In this document: positions 23,260 to 35,702 of the stretch, piece by piece
How the letters are laid out: each line of letters begins with the position of its first letter
Numbering within the stretch: position 1 is the first letter of the stretch
Assembly (NCBI GenBank): GCA_012934845.2
Contig: WNNJ02002391.1
Location: forward strand, 1-64,000
Length of the DNA stretch: 64,000 nucleotides
Direction of reading: 5' to 3'
From: Pomphorhynchus laevis
Lineage: Eukaryota; Acanthocephala; Palaeacanthocephala; Echinorhynchida; Pomphorhynchidae
Notes under the pieces: generated by a model
Told to the model about the DNA's origin: nothing
The model's input: only the letters and a program-made list of their open reading frames with translations
Database searches by the model: none
Position numbers and translations under genes: made by a program

Positions 23260-26200
23260 TGAAACCCGAAATGCTCACAATCGCGCCTGACAATCAGAAC
23301 GCTACCGTTGATTGGAGACATTGGAAACAGAGAATATCTTCATTTTTATCAGTAATTCCGGACATCACTGACGCTCGGAAACTCCTTATCTTGGTCAATT
23401 CAACCAGTGGAACGTTATATGCTCACGTCGACGAATGCAAAACGTTCGAAGAAGCTATCGACAAACTGGAAACATTATTTGTGAAACCGAAGAACGTTAT
23501 TTACAATCGACATATTTTATCCTTAACAAAGCAAAAACTGGAACAAAGTATCGATCAGTTTTTTCAAACTCTCCTGCAAATCGGAAAAATGCGAATTTAA
23601 AGCCGTCTCTGCCGACGAGCATCATTACCAATATGTGCGTGATTCATTTATTCGTGGATTACGATCACAGCAAATCAGACAGCGTCTTTTAGAACGCACA
23701 GAATTGACGTTAAAAGAAACTTACGACGTCGCACGAAGTTTAGAACAAGCTGAAATACATGCAAAAAATTACGAAGACCGTAACATTCACGAATCGTTTT
23801 TATCTGTGTCAAATTGGAATCATGAAAGAGAGAGTCAAAAAATTTATGTAGCCAGATCCATCGTCGTTAATAACCGAACAAAATGTTTCTTCTACAGTGG
23901 AAATCGACATCCACGATCAGATTGACCAGCCAGATTGCTCAACTGTCATAATTGCGGGAAGCAAGGCCACTTTTCAAAGGTATGTCAGTCACGCAAACAA
24001 CTAAAACAGCTTAACGACCTTCAAATATCCGCCATATATTGCAACACTGTTTATAATCCTTTGCAGAAAACAACAATCAACATCAAAATTGGAAATATAA
24101 CACTAAGAGCTCTCGTTGATACAGGTAGTGACGCCAATTTCATTTCTGACAAAGCACTTACTCAATGCAAACTACTTACTTTTCCATGTAACGAAACCGT
24201 TCATATGGCGTCAGAAGATTACAGTAGCAAATTGTTAAAAATATGTAGGACAGATATTCAATACGATAGTCAACTCATTCAAAACGTCAAAATTTACGTC
24301 ATTAAGAACCTATGCGTCTTCTTGATTCTCGATCATCCTTTTTTACAACGATTCCAAAATCTCAACATCGAACTCACAGGATCAATTTAAACATTATCGC
24401 TAGCAAACTTACAGTCATCTACATCAGCGATTCCATTAACTCGCTTATTTGCACGACTTAGTGATGATTGCAAACCTATCCAAACCAAATCTTGTAGACG
24501 CACACCAGATAAAGAACATTTTATAAAGTGTCAAAGAAAACATTTGCTTGATAAAGTAATCATAGAACCTAGTCATTCTCCTTGGAGAGCCCAGGTGTTG
24601 ATTGTGACTCATAAATCAGGTAAGCATAGATTAGTAATCGATTACTTCCAGACTATAAACAAGTATACCATACGGGACGCTTACCAGTTTCCAATGCAGA
24701 TGATTTCGTAGAAAAAATCGTCAGGTATGGATTTATCAGCAGCTTTGATTTGAAAGATACTTATAATCAAATTCCACTACTCGATTCTGAAAAAGAGTTC
24801 ACATCATTTGAGGCCGCCGACCGATTATTTCAATACAAGTACATGCATTTTGGTTTGACAACCGGCGTTGCAGCCTTCCAACGAACTATGAATTCAATAA
24901 TCGACAAGGAGAAGCTAGTCGGTGTATTCTCTTACTTAGGCGACGTTGTGGTAGCGGGAAACACAATGGATCAACATAATGAGAACCTTAACGTGTTTTT
25001 GAAGACATTGTATAAATACAGATTAACTATAAATCCCGAGAAAACTGTTCAGTGCAGTAATTCTATTTGCGTGCTCGGCTATCTCATTACCGACGGTATT
25101 CTCAAACCTGATTTAAAGCGAGTGAGTCCTTTGTTGAGTATGTCACCACCTACTTCCTTGCGCGAAAAAGCTAGTATTTTATGTATGTTTACCTATTATT
25201 CCCACTGGATTAGTGGATTTTCGGATATAATACGTCCATTTGCTGACGCCACAACATTTCCGCTATCCCAAGAAGCTTCCTAATCATTTAAAGACATAAA
25301 AGAAGCCTTGTCTGTTACATGCAAGAAACAGATTGAAGATGATAAACTACTTGTCAACGAAACCGATACATCGAAACTAGCAATCTCCGCAACTCTCAGT
25401 CAAGAAGGACGATCAGTCGCTTTCTTTTCGCGAGTCCTTTCGAAATCTGAAAAGCGCAAAGCCGCAGTTGAGCTAGAAGCTCTAGCTATCGTTAAAGCTG
25501 ATAGATACTGGCGCCATTACCTCGCTAGCAGACACTTCAAAATCATTACAGACCAACGATCTATTGCTTATATATTTTCGTCCAAAGGTAAAAGTCAAAT
25601 CAAAAATGACAAAATATCACGATGGCGATTGGATTTATCTGAATTTCATTTCGATATCGAATACAGACCAGGTCTGATGAACGTTGTTGCGGACACATTC
25701 TCGCGCATCGTTTGTGCTCTGAGTAATCGAAGATCTTCGGAAATATTCAAGTTACATAAACTGTTATGTCATCCTGGCGAGACAAGAATGTGGCATTACA
25801 TACGCTCTCATAATCTACCATTCTCAATATCCGACGTGCGTTCAGTTATTGATTCCTGTCGAACTTGCGCAGTAGTGAAACCTAGATTTTACAAGCATCC
25901 ACAAGCATCCCTTATTAAATCTTTACATGCATTTGACCGCTTATCGATTGACTTTAAAGGACCCTTTCCAAAGTGTTGCCAGAACAAATTCATGTTTACT
26001 GTGATCGACGAGTATTTGCGTTATCCTTGGGCCTTCCCATGCCCAGATACGTCGTCACAAGCGGCTATTAAGTATCTCAAACAGATATTTTACAGTTCCG
26101 GTACACCCTCGTCCATACACTCCGACCGAGGTTCTGCATTATGTTCAAAGGAGTACCAATTGTTTCTAAGTAGCAACAATATCACATAGAGTAACACAAC

Positions 26201-27068
26201 TCTTATAACCATAGCGGCAATGGGCAGTGCGAGCAGTATAATCACATTATATGGAAAACCGTAGAGTTCGTATTGAAAGAAAATAATTTGCCAATAAACA
26301 AATGGCACGACGCTTTATGACGATCCCTAAATTCAATCCGCTTATTACTTTGTACAAGCACCAATTCTACACCGCATGAACGTATGTTTCACCATGCACG
26401 ACGATCATGTTTTGGAGTCACAATGCCTGATTGGTTAACATCTTCAGGACCTGGAGTAGTCAAAAGGCTCGCTACCGGAAGTAAATACGAACCACTTGTG
26501 CAAGAAGCGTATCTTATAGAGTCAAATCATAAATATGCGACTGTGAGATTAAAAGACGGACGAATTACAGAAATATCAACAAAGCACTTAGCTCCCATGC
26601 CGACAGATGATACTAGCTTATATAATGATGACCCCATCGTAAACAGGACTATTGAATCGGAATTCGACCAGCGTTTAATTAAGGCTACTAATACGACTCA
26701 TACCCAAATTAAAAATAACGATACAAAATCTTGTGATGAGGTTGTTGAGATACCAAACGTAGAAGTAGATCGTTCTTCGCACTCCTATACAAACACTACT
26801 TTTGTACCCAAGTCTTCGAGTGTAAATAATCAGAATAAAACAAACTATGTGGATGAACATCAAACAAAAGAAATCGACGAAGCAAAGTGTTCAAAACAAG
26901 GTACTGTTAAATTACGAACCTCCAATAGAAGACGACGAGCTCCAGCGTACCTTGAAGATTATTTGAAGGAGGAAGATTGACATAAATGGTGTATGACTTA
27001 TAATTATTTGACCTTTTTATATATTGTTCAATAAAGCCTCTTTGGCGAATCTTATTTTGTTTACTACA
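23260..27068 (+). mobile_element. Ty3/gypsy LTR retrotransposon fossil 1
   Basis: A broken Ty3/gypsy element on the plus strand. Recognisable parts in order are a gag-like region (about 23270-23930), a CCHC zinc knuckle (CHNCGKQGHFSKVC, near 23940), an aspartic protease (LVDTGSDANFIS, near 24115), reverse transcriptase (about 24530-25200), RNase H (about 25300-25690), integrase with an H2C2 zinc region and core (about 25740-26350), and a basic tail ending at 26980. A short 3' LTR follows a purine-rich tract: 26990-27068, starting TGTATGACTT and ending CTACA. The matching 5' LTR is not seen. The coding regions show roughly half a dozen breaks. It is closely related to fossil 2. Confidence 0.85.
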
Positions 27069-27207
27069 ATGGTTAAACTGCAATACGCACTGCCATGCAT
27101 AGAGTTTATGCTAAATTCCCTCTGATAATTCAGATTAAGGGTAGTTCTGTTTTTCGAGCTTTAAACATTGTTTAAGCGTGTGTTAAGGTGCCTATGGGTG
27201 ATTATCA
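27069..27207 (+). repeat. Copy of the foldback-repeat segment
   Basis: This begins directly after the gypsy LTR (ggttaaactgcaatacgc) and matches 22764-22903 along about 140 bp, ending where a LINE-B fragment starts. The same segment on both sides of the gypsy fossil suggests that the fossil sits inside or beside an older copy of this repeat. Confidence 0.7.
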
Positions 27208-27990
27208 TGATGTTGGCGAGAATTGTTAAGAGGGTGGATATATTGTTGTACACCAAGCGATTTTTTTACGAAGACGACCATAATGTGCATGAGTTCTACC
27301 CAATTACAAATGTACCACAAGGATCTTACTTTCTCCAATCTTATACTTTGACGCTACTATTGTTATTTTTAAACTTTTTCTAGGTGAACAACATCTAGTA
27401 GTATACGCTGATAACACCGCTTGGCTGTTCTCTTGACACATATGCAAAGATGTAGTCACTAAGATCAGCAAATTCTTTAGAAGATTAAAATACCAGTGAC
27501 CCCCTTCAAATCTTGTTTTCAATCCTTCCAAATCGCAGGTGGTAGTCTTTAATGGTGCTTTTACAACAGAGAAAAAATTAAAGAAACTAGGGCTCTCAGC
27601 TTTATCTTCCATTGTGTACAATCAACCACTCTCAGTCTTCACACATTGAGTAATATACGTGGGGTTCACCATAAGAGCTAGATGGATCACCGAATCAGAC
27701 TTGAATAGATTCAAGAGTGTTCTGAAGAGTGCTAGATGGGCCTTGAAACAGGCTTAACGCATGCCATTAAGAGTGAGCACTTAGATACGCCGCTTGAGTA
27801 CTTGGACAATCTGGGGATTTTCTTCTTTTATAGAAGACGTGCCCTAGAGAAAATAAATATTTTTGAAGCTCCTCACGTCGAAACTACCGATCATAGTCGG
27901 CCTCGACTGAATCCTCAGGTGTGTGAGATGCCCTAAGTGGTTTAGTCTGAAGGAGATCAGAAATTATACAACAAAGTGTGTTGAAATCTT
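27207..27990 (+). mobile_element. LINE-B fragment, 5' truncated
   Basis: The fragment starts abruptly with ARIVKRVDILLYTKRF, which matches the reverse transcriptase of LINE-B copies 1 and 2 (ARIVNRVEILLYTKRF). It continues through FYPITNVPQGS, the place of YADD (here a broken VYADNT), and the C-terminal domain to about 27950. Several stops and shifts are present. The 5' truncation point is typical of LINE insertion. Confidence 0.75.
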
Positions 27991-28059
27991 ATTCAATTTT
28001 ATATTGTAGTAAACTTGAAAACGTTCCGATGTGTGATAGGGTATTCCTTATATCTTATA

Positions 28060-28430
28060 TTCAATAATCAAAAGTCTTTATTCCATAGCATTGCACTATG
28101 GATCATTATTTCTGGATTACGACTATCTACACAAAACAATACACCGCAGGAGTCAATATTTACAGCCCGCAAGGGAAACAGTAAATTGATAGGGATAGTG
28201 GGATATTTCACATCACGCAAAGTGACAACACGATCTCGCATTATTAGCGTACAAGACAAAGTTGATATTTTAAGACAGTAAGCAGTCATAATATGGCAAG
28301 TTTCGCATACTGGTAACGCATTTGGATGCTCGCCTCAAGATTCCCTTTATCTGGAGTTCCTTTCACTTTAGACTGTATATACGACACTTCGGAGCAGTAC
28401 ATTAAAACACTTTCCACGTATGTATGCGTT
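28060..28430 (-). other. Unrecognised protein-like reading frames
   Basis: Two overlapping minus-strand frames read like real protein: the first contains YIQSKVKGTPDKGNLEASIQ and the second (28289-28068) contains VVTLRDVKYPTIPINLLF and ends HSAMLWNKDF before a stop. One frame change near 28310 would link them. I cannot name the family. It could be a host-gene fragment or the end of an unlisted transposon. The interval sits between a LINE-B fragment and gypsy fossil 2. Confidence 0.3.
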
Positions 28431-28437
28431 AAACAAA

Positions 28438-31400
28438 TGTTATGATTTTAACGAATAAAACCTTCTGTGATTCGTTGTCTCTTTTTTACAACACTTTATT
28501 CGTTGAATTGTTCTCAATGGACTCGACGCTTCGCCCAAGTAAGTCGGAAGGCAAACCTGAAACGACATCTGCCGAGTGGAATCACTGGCTATGGTCATTC
28601 GAGAACTGCATGGACGAGAAGTCGGCCTCCAATGCCGTTCGCCCTCCTAACAAGCTGCACCTACTAATCAACTACATATCAACGGATGTCTATGAACTCA
28701 TTGCAGAGTGCAATACGTATGAGGAAGAAAGAGTTATTCTGACAACTACATTCCTCAAGCCACTGAGTATCATCCATGCCCTACATCGCCTATCCACTAG
28801 AAAACAAAGGAGTGACGAAATCATTAGTGACTATATTCGCCAGCTCAACATCCTATCTAAGGACTGTGACTTTCAAGAAGTATCGGCTAAAGTACACGCA
28901 GATGAAGCAATCAAAGAAGCCTTCATAGCTGATCTTAAGGATCCTCAGATCAGACAAAAGCTTCTGGAGCAGAAATCATTGGCCCTCGAAATGGCACCAA
29001 CATTGCTCGAACAATGGAAACGGCTCAAATCGAGGCACAAAAGTATGTGCAGGATCCCTCTACAAACAAATTATATGCTCTAACCAACAACTCAACCCAC
29101 AGAGCCTCCGAAGAGATTCCTGACTGTGCGGCTGCCCCTAGATTACGAACAACTCTTTCAGACCCAAAGAGCACCGATAAATGCCAATTTTGTGGAAGGT
29201 CCTATCACCATCGATTCAAATACCAGGTCAAAGACGCCAGTGTCTACAAATGTAGAAAGCGGGGTCACTTTGCACATGTGTGTAGATTATCGCAAACTCA
29301 ATGCTCAGCTCTAAGTGTGAATACACTAGCAACCTCCTACCCGCTAACAATGCACGGATACAGTTCGGTACACGTGAAGTATCTAAGGGGTACATTCGGA
29401 TGTACCCCTCAAAAAACACCATCAATCTAGCCTCTGCTGATCAAACGTCAACAACCATTGGCCATTGTTATTTAAGCATGCATGTTGGAGATATACTCTT
29501 AAGAGGACTAAAGCTCCTAGTGCTACCTAAACTATGCTCACCGCTCATCCTTGGTCAGGAATTCATGAAAAGGAATACTAAAGTGTCATTCATATACACA
29601 GACGGACAAAAACCCGCATTAGATCTCTGCTCTGTAGCTCGTCTCAATGTCGACCCACCACAACTCTTCAGCAACCTATCTAGTGGCATACATCCCATCT
29701 CTACAAAATCAAACTATAAGTCGAAATTAGACTAAGCGTATATCAAAGAAGAAATAAGCAAATTGCTATCATCAGACATAATCGAAAAGTCGAATTCACC
29801 CTCGCACGTATAAGTTTTTGTCGTAAAATCAAGAAATAAAAGTCGTATGGTAGTAGATAATTCAAGGACCATCAACATATTTACCGAACCTGACGCATTT
29901 CCAATGTCAAAAATCAATGATCTCATAAAGCAACTAGCAAAGTATAAATACTTTTCAAGCTAGACTTACAATTTGCATATTATCAGTGCCTACTAAATAA
30001 AGAAGAAAAAATATATACTGCCTTCGAGGACAATGGCCAGCTGTACCAGTATAAGAGAATCCCGTTTGGCCTTATAAACTCAGTGGCCGCGTTTTAGCAA
30101 GTCATGACCAGCATCATCCAGGATAACCATCTCAGTGCAACCTTTGTTTACGTCAACGATATTGTAGTGGCTGGTGGAGATATGGCGGAACACGATGCTA
30201 ACTTAGAGGCCTTCCGAAAGGTACTTGATAAGTACAAGATTAAGCTGAATCACGAGAAGTGTTCCTACTCGATATCAAAGTTGACATTATAGGTCATATC
30301 ATACATGATGGCAAAATCCAACCACATCCTGAAAGACTGCAGCCATTTCTTGACTTCCCTTCTCCAACGTCACTTAAGGCACTAAAACGCCTCATTTGGA
30401 TGCTCTCGTACTATAGCCAGTGGATACCGCGCTACTCAGAAGCAATCCGCCCACTCCTAAACGCTGAAAGTCTTCCTTTGACCGAAGCACAGAACACCTG
30501 CCTGAACCAACTAAAGGCCGAAATAGTTCATACGTCCCTATCAGCAATAGATGACAATCAACCGTTCACCATAGAAACATACGCCTCAGCAATAGCACTT
30601 GCTGCCATCCTATCGCAAGAAGGTAGACATGTTGCATTATTCTCGCGAACATTAAACAAAGCTGAGCAATCACAGCCAGCCATAAAATGTGAGGCCGCAG
30701 TCATAGTCGAATCGATTAGGAAATGGAGAGACTTTCTAATAAATAGAAAATTTACTATAATTACATATCAACAAGCTATCACTTTTCTGTTCGGAGCATC
30801 ACCCAAAGACCGCGTTAAAAACGACAAGCTTACACGCTGGAAACTAGAGCTCTCAAACTATACATATGATATACAATATCTCCCCGGACGGAAAAACTTC
30901 GCCGCAGATGCTCTGTCTCGCCCAACATGTGCTGCAACCTCAACTTCGATAAAATACCTACACATCTTACTATGTCATCCTGGGATCACACGCCTAAACC
31001 ACTTCGTCAAGCAAAGGAACCTGCCATACTCAATAAACGAGGTTCGAAAATTATGTATGGAGTGATTCACTTGTGCTAGACTCAAGCCTCGATTTCATAG
31101 ACCTCAGCAATCTCAACTAATCTCAGTCAGAAGACCATTTGAACGTCTATCAATGGACTTTGTTGGTCCAAAGTCTACCACTGATCGTGATAAATTCATG
31201 CTAGTAATTGTTGACGAGTACTCACGCTATCCGTTCGTCTATCTCTGCGAGAATACCTCCTCACATACGATAATCAATTGCCTACAAAACTTGTTCTCTC
31301 TTTTCGGAGCATCAGATGCCGTACACTCGGTCCGAGGGAGCTACTTTATGCCAACTGAGTTACGCGACTTTATTTAAAGCAACAACACCATTATTTCCCA

Positions 31401-32147
31401 TTCTACCCCATATCATTCAATTGGAAACGGGCAATGCGAGAGAGTTAACGGAGTAGTATGGAAGACCATCCAGTTCGCTCTACGATCCAGAGGACTCACT
31501 GATGCTAACTGTAAACTAGTTCTGAATACAGCACTGTACCCTATACGATCACTACTCTGCACCACAACTAACTGTATACCGCACGAGAGAATGTTTAATT
31601 TCCCGAGAAAGTCCAGCAATGGTTACTCGATTCCGGAATGGCTAATATCAGGCCTGGCTAACCTTAGAAACTTTGTACGTCAATCAAAGACCGACCCTCT
31701 AGTGATACCCGTCGAAATTCTTCACTCGACACCTCACTACTCCAGGATTCGCTACGAAGACGGGCGGGAATCAACGGTGTTGACATCTGACCTGGCCCCC
31801 GCCAAGCCAACATTATGTGGAAATTCCCTTCCAACGGATCATACAGGAGAGTCAAATTCTGACAATGAACTGCTAACTAATGAAATGACAACTAAATCAA
31901 GTCAACCAGAAATCGATACGCCAAGCCCACATAAAATACTACATCAACCCCTTAAGCAAGACATAGAGAGAGGAATGATGATCCCTTCAGCTCCCTTCCT
32001 GTAGGCTCGTACAGAGGACGAATAACACGCAGGAGGAATTGGAATTAAGGACCGGGAGAATGTAATGACTTATTAATGACTTTTTTTAACTATTGTAGAT
32101 TTTAACGAATAAAGCCTTCTGTGGTTCGTTGTCTCTATTTTACAACA
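28438..32147 (+). mobile_element. Ty3/gypsy LTR retrotransposon fossil 2
   Basis: A 3.7 kb Ty3/gypsy element with both ends preserved. The LTRs are very short: 28438-28493 and 32061-32147, beginning TGT and ending TACAACA. A 5-bp target duplication ACAAA flanks them (28433-28437 and 32148-32152). Parts in order are gag (about 28517-29080), a zinc-knuckle region (about 29180-29290), a protease-like region (about 29430-29570), reverse transcriptase (about 29720-30420), RNase H (about 30560-30930), integrase (about 30955-31600) and a basic tail to about 32000. Aligned LTR positions differ at about three in fifty, which suggests an old insertion. The element is broken, with around half a dozen breaks. 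The H2C2 region (LHILLCHPGITR) is close to that of fossil 1. Confidence 0.9.
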
Positions 32148-32279
32148 ACAAATATGGGAATTTTAGATTGATAGTTTTAAAAAAGCAGCTGCTGATCGCC
32201 ACCCTGCTAAGCAACTGTACGTCCATTAAATGTTACATTAAATGTTTAGTGTTTAGTTGTTACATGATAGAGATACTAT

Positions 32280-32890
32280 CTTGTAACGTGCTATCATCGT
32301 ATTTGGCGAAAAACTTTCTTAGTGATGCCCATCATGGTGTTAGAGTCCCGAACTATTACTAGTTGGACTTCGTTAGACCGTTTAATAACGTCGATTCATA
32401 TTTACTCATCGATATATTGTTTCGAACCATTCTCGTTACGTTGATTGGGGCCTTTCTATTATAATAGGAACTTGGTTGTTTTAGTTGCGCATAACATATT
32501 TGTCTAGGTTATTAATATACGAGATTATTTCAAAGTTATACAAGGATCTGTGTAAGCGCATTACCGTTATTATATATGAAATCTAATCGTTCAGCTTTCT
32601 TTCGTTTGCTGACGACACTCAACTTTGGAAGCAAATTCCTGATTTTATTAACGATAAAGCATAACAATGCGATCTCAATACAATTTGTTAAAGGGCTTAC
32701 AACAACTTCATCTGGAATTGTTAACACCAAACGCCGTTGTATGCCAATCAACTAAAACATAAGAGATCATACTATACCGGTAAACAGTGGATTCAATACA
32801 CTTTTGAATACAAAGAACTTGTAGACCATCAATAATAGTTTGATATACACGTCTGGTTAGCTTGTTGAGGCTGACTGTATGATAGTTTAT
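32280..32890. mobile_element. LINE-A-type reverse transcriptase scraps on both strands
   Basis: On plus, FLSDAHHGVRVPN (32311) and LDFVRPFNNVD (32365) resemble the Q.HGFR and DFSKAFD region, and FADDTQLWKQIPDFIND (32598) is a FADD box. On minus, 32885-32760 reads INYHTVSLNKLTRR, the NYRPVSLT motif. So two copies of opposite orientation abut near 32750. All frames are broken. Confidence 0.6.
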
Positions 32891-33104
32891 CTTTAGAAAA
32901 ATTTGAACATTTATTAAGAATTTCGTAATAAATTAAGAAATTCAAGACAAATTTGTTCTTAAACGATGCATAATTTCTCTATAATTATCTTTGTTAATTA
33001 ATTCTAACAATTAAATAATTAAATTATTTAGTTAAGAAAATAATAAGATTACGAAAATACATAAAATATTATTTGATCTTATTATTCGATATTTGATCTT
33101 TCAT
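32891..33104. other. AT-rich spacer
   Basis: I see no motif here. It separates two blocks of LINE debris. Confidence 0.5.
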
Positions 33105-33590
33105 TTGATATTAAACTCAGGTCCCTTGAGATTTCATCGATCCGTAAAAGCCTAACCATAGCAAATATGATGCTTTTGCAAAATAACTTAGCGACCTAAG
33201 TTAAATCAAATCACCTTAAGTGATTTGATTTGCGACAAAACTCGTTCCTGATGTCAAAGGTCTTTCATTTGATCTTATACTCAGGATCCTTTGAATTCCA
33301 TCAATCCCTAAACTCCTGGTCATAGCTGATATGACGCTTGTGCGGAAAATACTCATGTCTTCGTTTAATCATCTCAATCCCCCATTTAGCCTCCGTGATT
33401 CCAAAAAGCTGCGAGGACACGTTGATGCTCAAGCATCGCCGAAATATATATATATATCGATATCACCAGGATATTAGAGACCGTGTAGTGAATCAATGGA
33501 ATAGACTACCATCTACGGCTATTGATAGCCAAAGCAACAAAGCATTCCTTAGAGCATTGTATTCACACTCTATTTTTTCTTTTTTTTAAC
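33105..33590 (+). mobile_element. LINE-A-type 3' ends, partly duplicated
   Basis: 33110-33190 reads RSLEISSIRKSLTIANMMLL and 33255-33340 is a diverged second copy of the same segment. The open frame at 33338-33589 continues with LRDSKKLRGH, then DIRDRVVNQWNRLPS and NKAFLRALYSH. This is the typical C-terminus of CR1-type LINE proteins (a hydrophobic LE.RR, later V..WN.LP...V). T-rich sequence and an AT tract follow. Confidence 0.65.
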
Positions 33591-33664
33591 AAAACTTTTT
33601 TTATTACACCAACAACAATACAATTTGGGTTCCCTCAAATGGGCCTCAATATAAATTTTATTTA

Positions 33665-35700
33665 TTTTTTTATTTATTGTTTAATGTCCCTGATTTGAAA
33701 TCCCGAGTTCGCACTCGGTACCGTTCTCATAGACATAGATATGGCTTTAGCTAGAGTGATGGCCATTCGACATCGGACGTTTCTGATACATTCGGAGTAA
33801 TCCGTTCCCGTTCTCATCGACTTTCGTCCGGCGATTGACTGCAATATATAATTTGCCACTGGTCCAGTCCCTCCCGAAGACGAAAAAATGACAGGTGCGA
33901 AAAATCCACCCTCCAGGTATCGTACTCTTTCTGCGTATTTCGCTCTTTTGCGATTTTCCTGGTACGCGTATACATTTTCGATGTTATCTTTTACGTTTGA
34001 GGGAGCCAGTTGGTTAAAAACACAAATGTCCTAGTAGGACCGCTCCGAAGCTTCTCTATGTATGCCGTGACACGTTATATCCATTCGTGCACACCGATCC
34101 CTGGTTGTTGTTGATACCTCGAATGTCATTGTATCAGGAACTGGTTGAAGCATTACCTCTATTGAAGGATGACTTCCCACTTCCTTTAATTCAGCAGCAA
34201 GCGCGTGTCTCATGATATCGTGACGAATCATGGGTATACCTCCTATTTTGCATCCTAGTGCATGAATGACGTTTGTCTTGGGAATACAACCGCACTTTCG
34301 AGGAAGGTCAATGTGGTCTCAACCATATCTTACTGCAATTGCATCCTGAAAAGCGCGCTTACTTAGGTGAAATCCTTTTTGCTCAAAAGAAAGTATTCTT
34401 AGCCAGAAGGACGCCCCCTTTAAGCATGCATGTTTGATTGAGTTTTGTAAAGTGGGGCTTATACTTTCAGTAAGAATTTGTAATTTTTGCATATTATTAT
34501 TTTTCTTTATGGATCTCCATTGCAATGGATTTTTGAGATATCGATCCATTTGCATTGATAATTGGCGATACCATACGCTGTGATCGATCAAATTCAGTTT
34601 TCGGCTCAGTGCTTGGGTCGCTTACACCCATTCCTCCTAATCTTAGCTGAAGACATATAATGCTACGTAACTCCATTTCTATGTTTGGTATTCCTATGAT
34701 TTCCGGTAATAGCTTTTTGAAAATCATTTCTGATCAACGATTTAGCCACTCACTGTTAATCTCGCAGGTGCGTTGTAAATATGTCCATTGATTTTGTAAC
34801 GATTTTGTGAGCATCGTATATGCAACTTGGCTGTCGCACTTTGCTACTTCTGTCAGCAGTGATATCTGATCAATCCATTCTGCTACCCTCGTTTCGATTT
34901 TTTGTTTTCTGAATTCTTCAGTTCCAATATAGCTGCCCAACATTCAGATACCATCATTCTTTATCGTCACGCCGTCCTGTTCAAAGTGCTTTATGAATTC
35001 GCCGTCCATCTTTCGAGTGAGCAGCGCGCATTTGCTTGCATTTATGTGGAAACCGTACTTAGGACCCATTTCCTTTATCAAACGTCATGTTTCAAAGACT
35101 TCTTCTATAGACCCAACACAGGCTGCGTCATCTGCACACCATTTGTGCTTTACGTATGGAACTTTTGACTGTAATTCATTTATGAGGGGAATAGTCGCAG
35201 CTGCAAATGCGACCATTGCGAACGGGTCACCTTGTGTAACTCCTTCCTGTGAAAGTATGTCGTTGTCTTGTACTGTTAATATTGACGGAGATGAGTATGT
35301 ATTAGTTAGAATTGTTAAAAGTGCCGAACATACAAATTTGATGTTCCTCAACATTAGCTTACGGTTAATTTGGTTGAAGGCGTTGCTGGCGTCAAGCATT
35401 AAGACACAGTTTTCTTGAGAGCATTCGAAAGCGTCTCTAACAGCGTGGATGGCAGCCTCCGTTCCACATCGTTGCCCTGCACATAGCTGTTTTGAATTTG
35501 CTATCATCAGCATGCCCGGTTTTATGATTCGTAATAGTGCTCTCCCGACAATATGCCTTATGACCTCTCCAATCCCGATTGGCCGTACACCAGGACATTT
35601 ATCCAGTGGAATTAACCGACAATCTGTATAGGGTCTCAAACTATCTGAATCAATATGTTCAGTTGCTATAGCGATAGCAAAGTTTGATATGGTATTCACA
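33665..35700 (-). mobile_element. R2-like retroelement: RT with CCHC and restriction-like nuclease
   Basis: This is the longest member of this family here. On minus, 35699-35085 (204 residues) is reverse transcriptase: CRLIPLDKCPGVRPIGIGEV, MLDASNAFNQINR, SQEGVTQGDPFA, then HKWCADDAACVG as the YADD motif. MGPKYGFHINASKCALL follows across a stop, then the thumb (34943-34497). 34320-34130 gives CGC...HALGCK and then RHDIMRHALAAELKEVG, the CCHC-RHD order seen in R2-type elements. Next come ARMDITCHG and, after a stop, DICVFN, the likely nuclease residues, then a conserved tail to 33680 (NRKRAKYAERVRYLEGGF). There are about six breaks. The N-terminus is missing: the copy is cut at 35700 by a LINE-B 3' end. 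Similar proteins are known to me from marine invertebrates. The clade name is uncertain. Confidence 0.7.
35085..35699 (-). CDS. Reverse transcriptase domain of the R2-like element
   Basis: This is a 204-residue uninterrupted frame, the best preserved part of the element. It covers fingers and palm: RPIGIGEVIRHIVGRALLRI replaces the usual YRPI..., VLMLDASNAFN is the first catalytic aspartate block, EGVTQGDPFAM the GxPQG block, and CADDAA the second aspartate pair. The frame closes shortly after (EEVFET, stop), while homologous sequence continues after it, so the protein is truncated. The start shown is the first methionine of the frame, not a supported initiation site. Confidence 0.6.
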   Translation of the reverse strand: MNTISNFAIAIATEHIDSDSLRPYTDCRLIPLDKCPGVRPIGIGEVIRHIVGRALLRIIKPGMLMIANSKQLCAGQRCGTEAAIHAVRDAFECSQENCVLMLDASNAFNQINRKLMLRNIKFVCSALLTILTNTYSSPSILTVQDNDILSQEGVTQGDPFAMVAFAAATIPLINELQSKVPYVKHKWCADDAACVGSIEEVFET

Positions 35701-35702
35701 CT

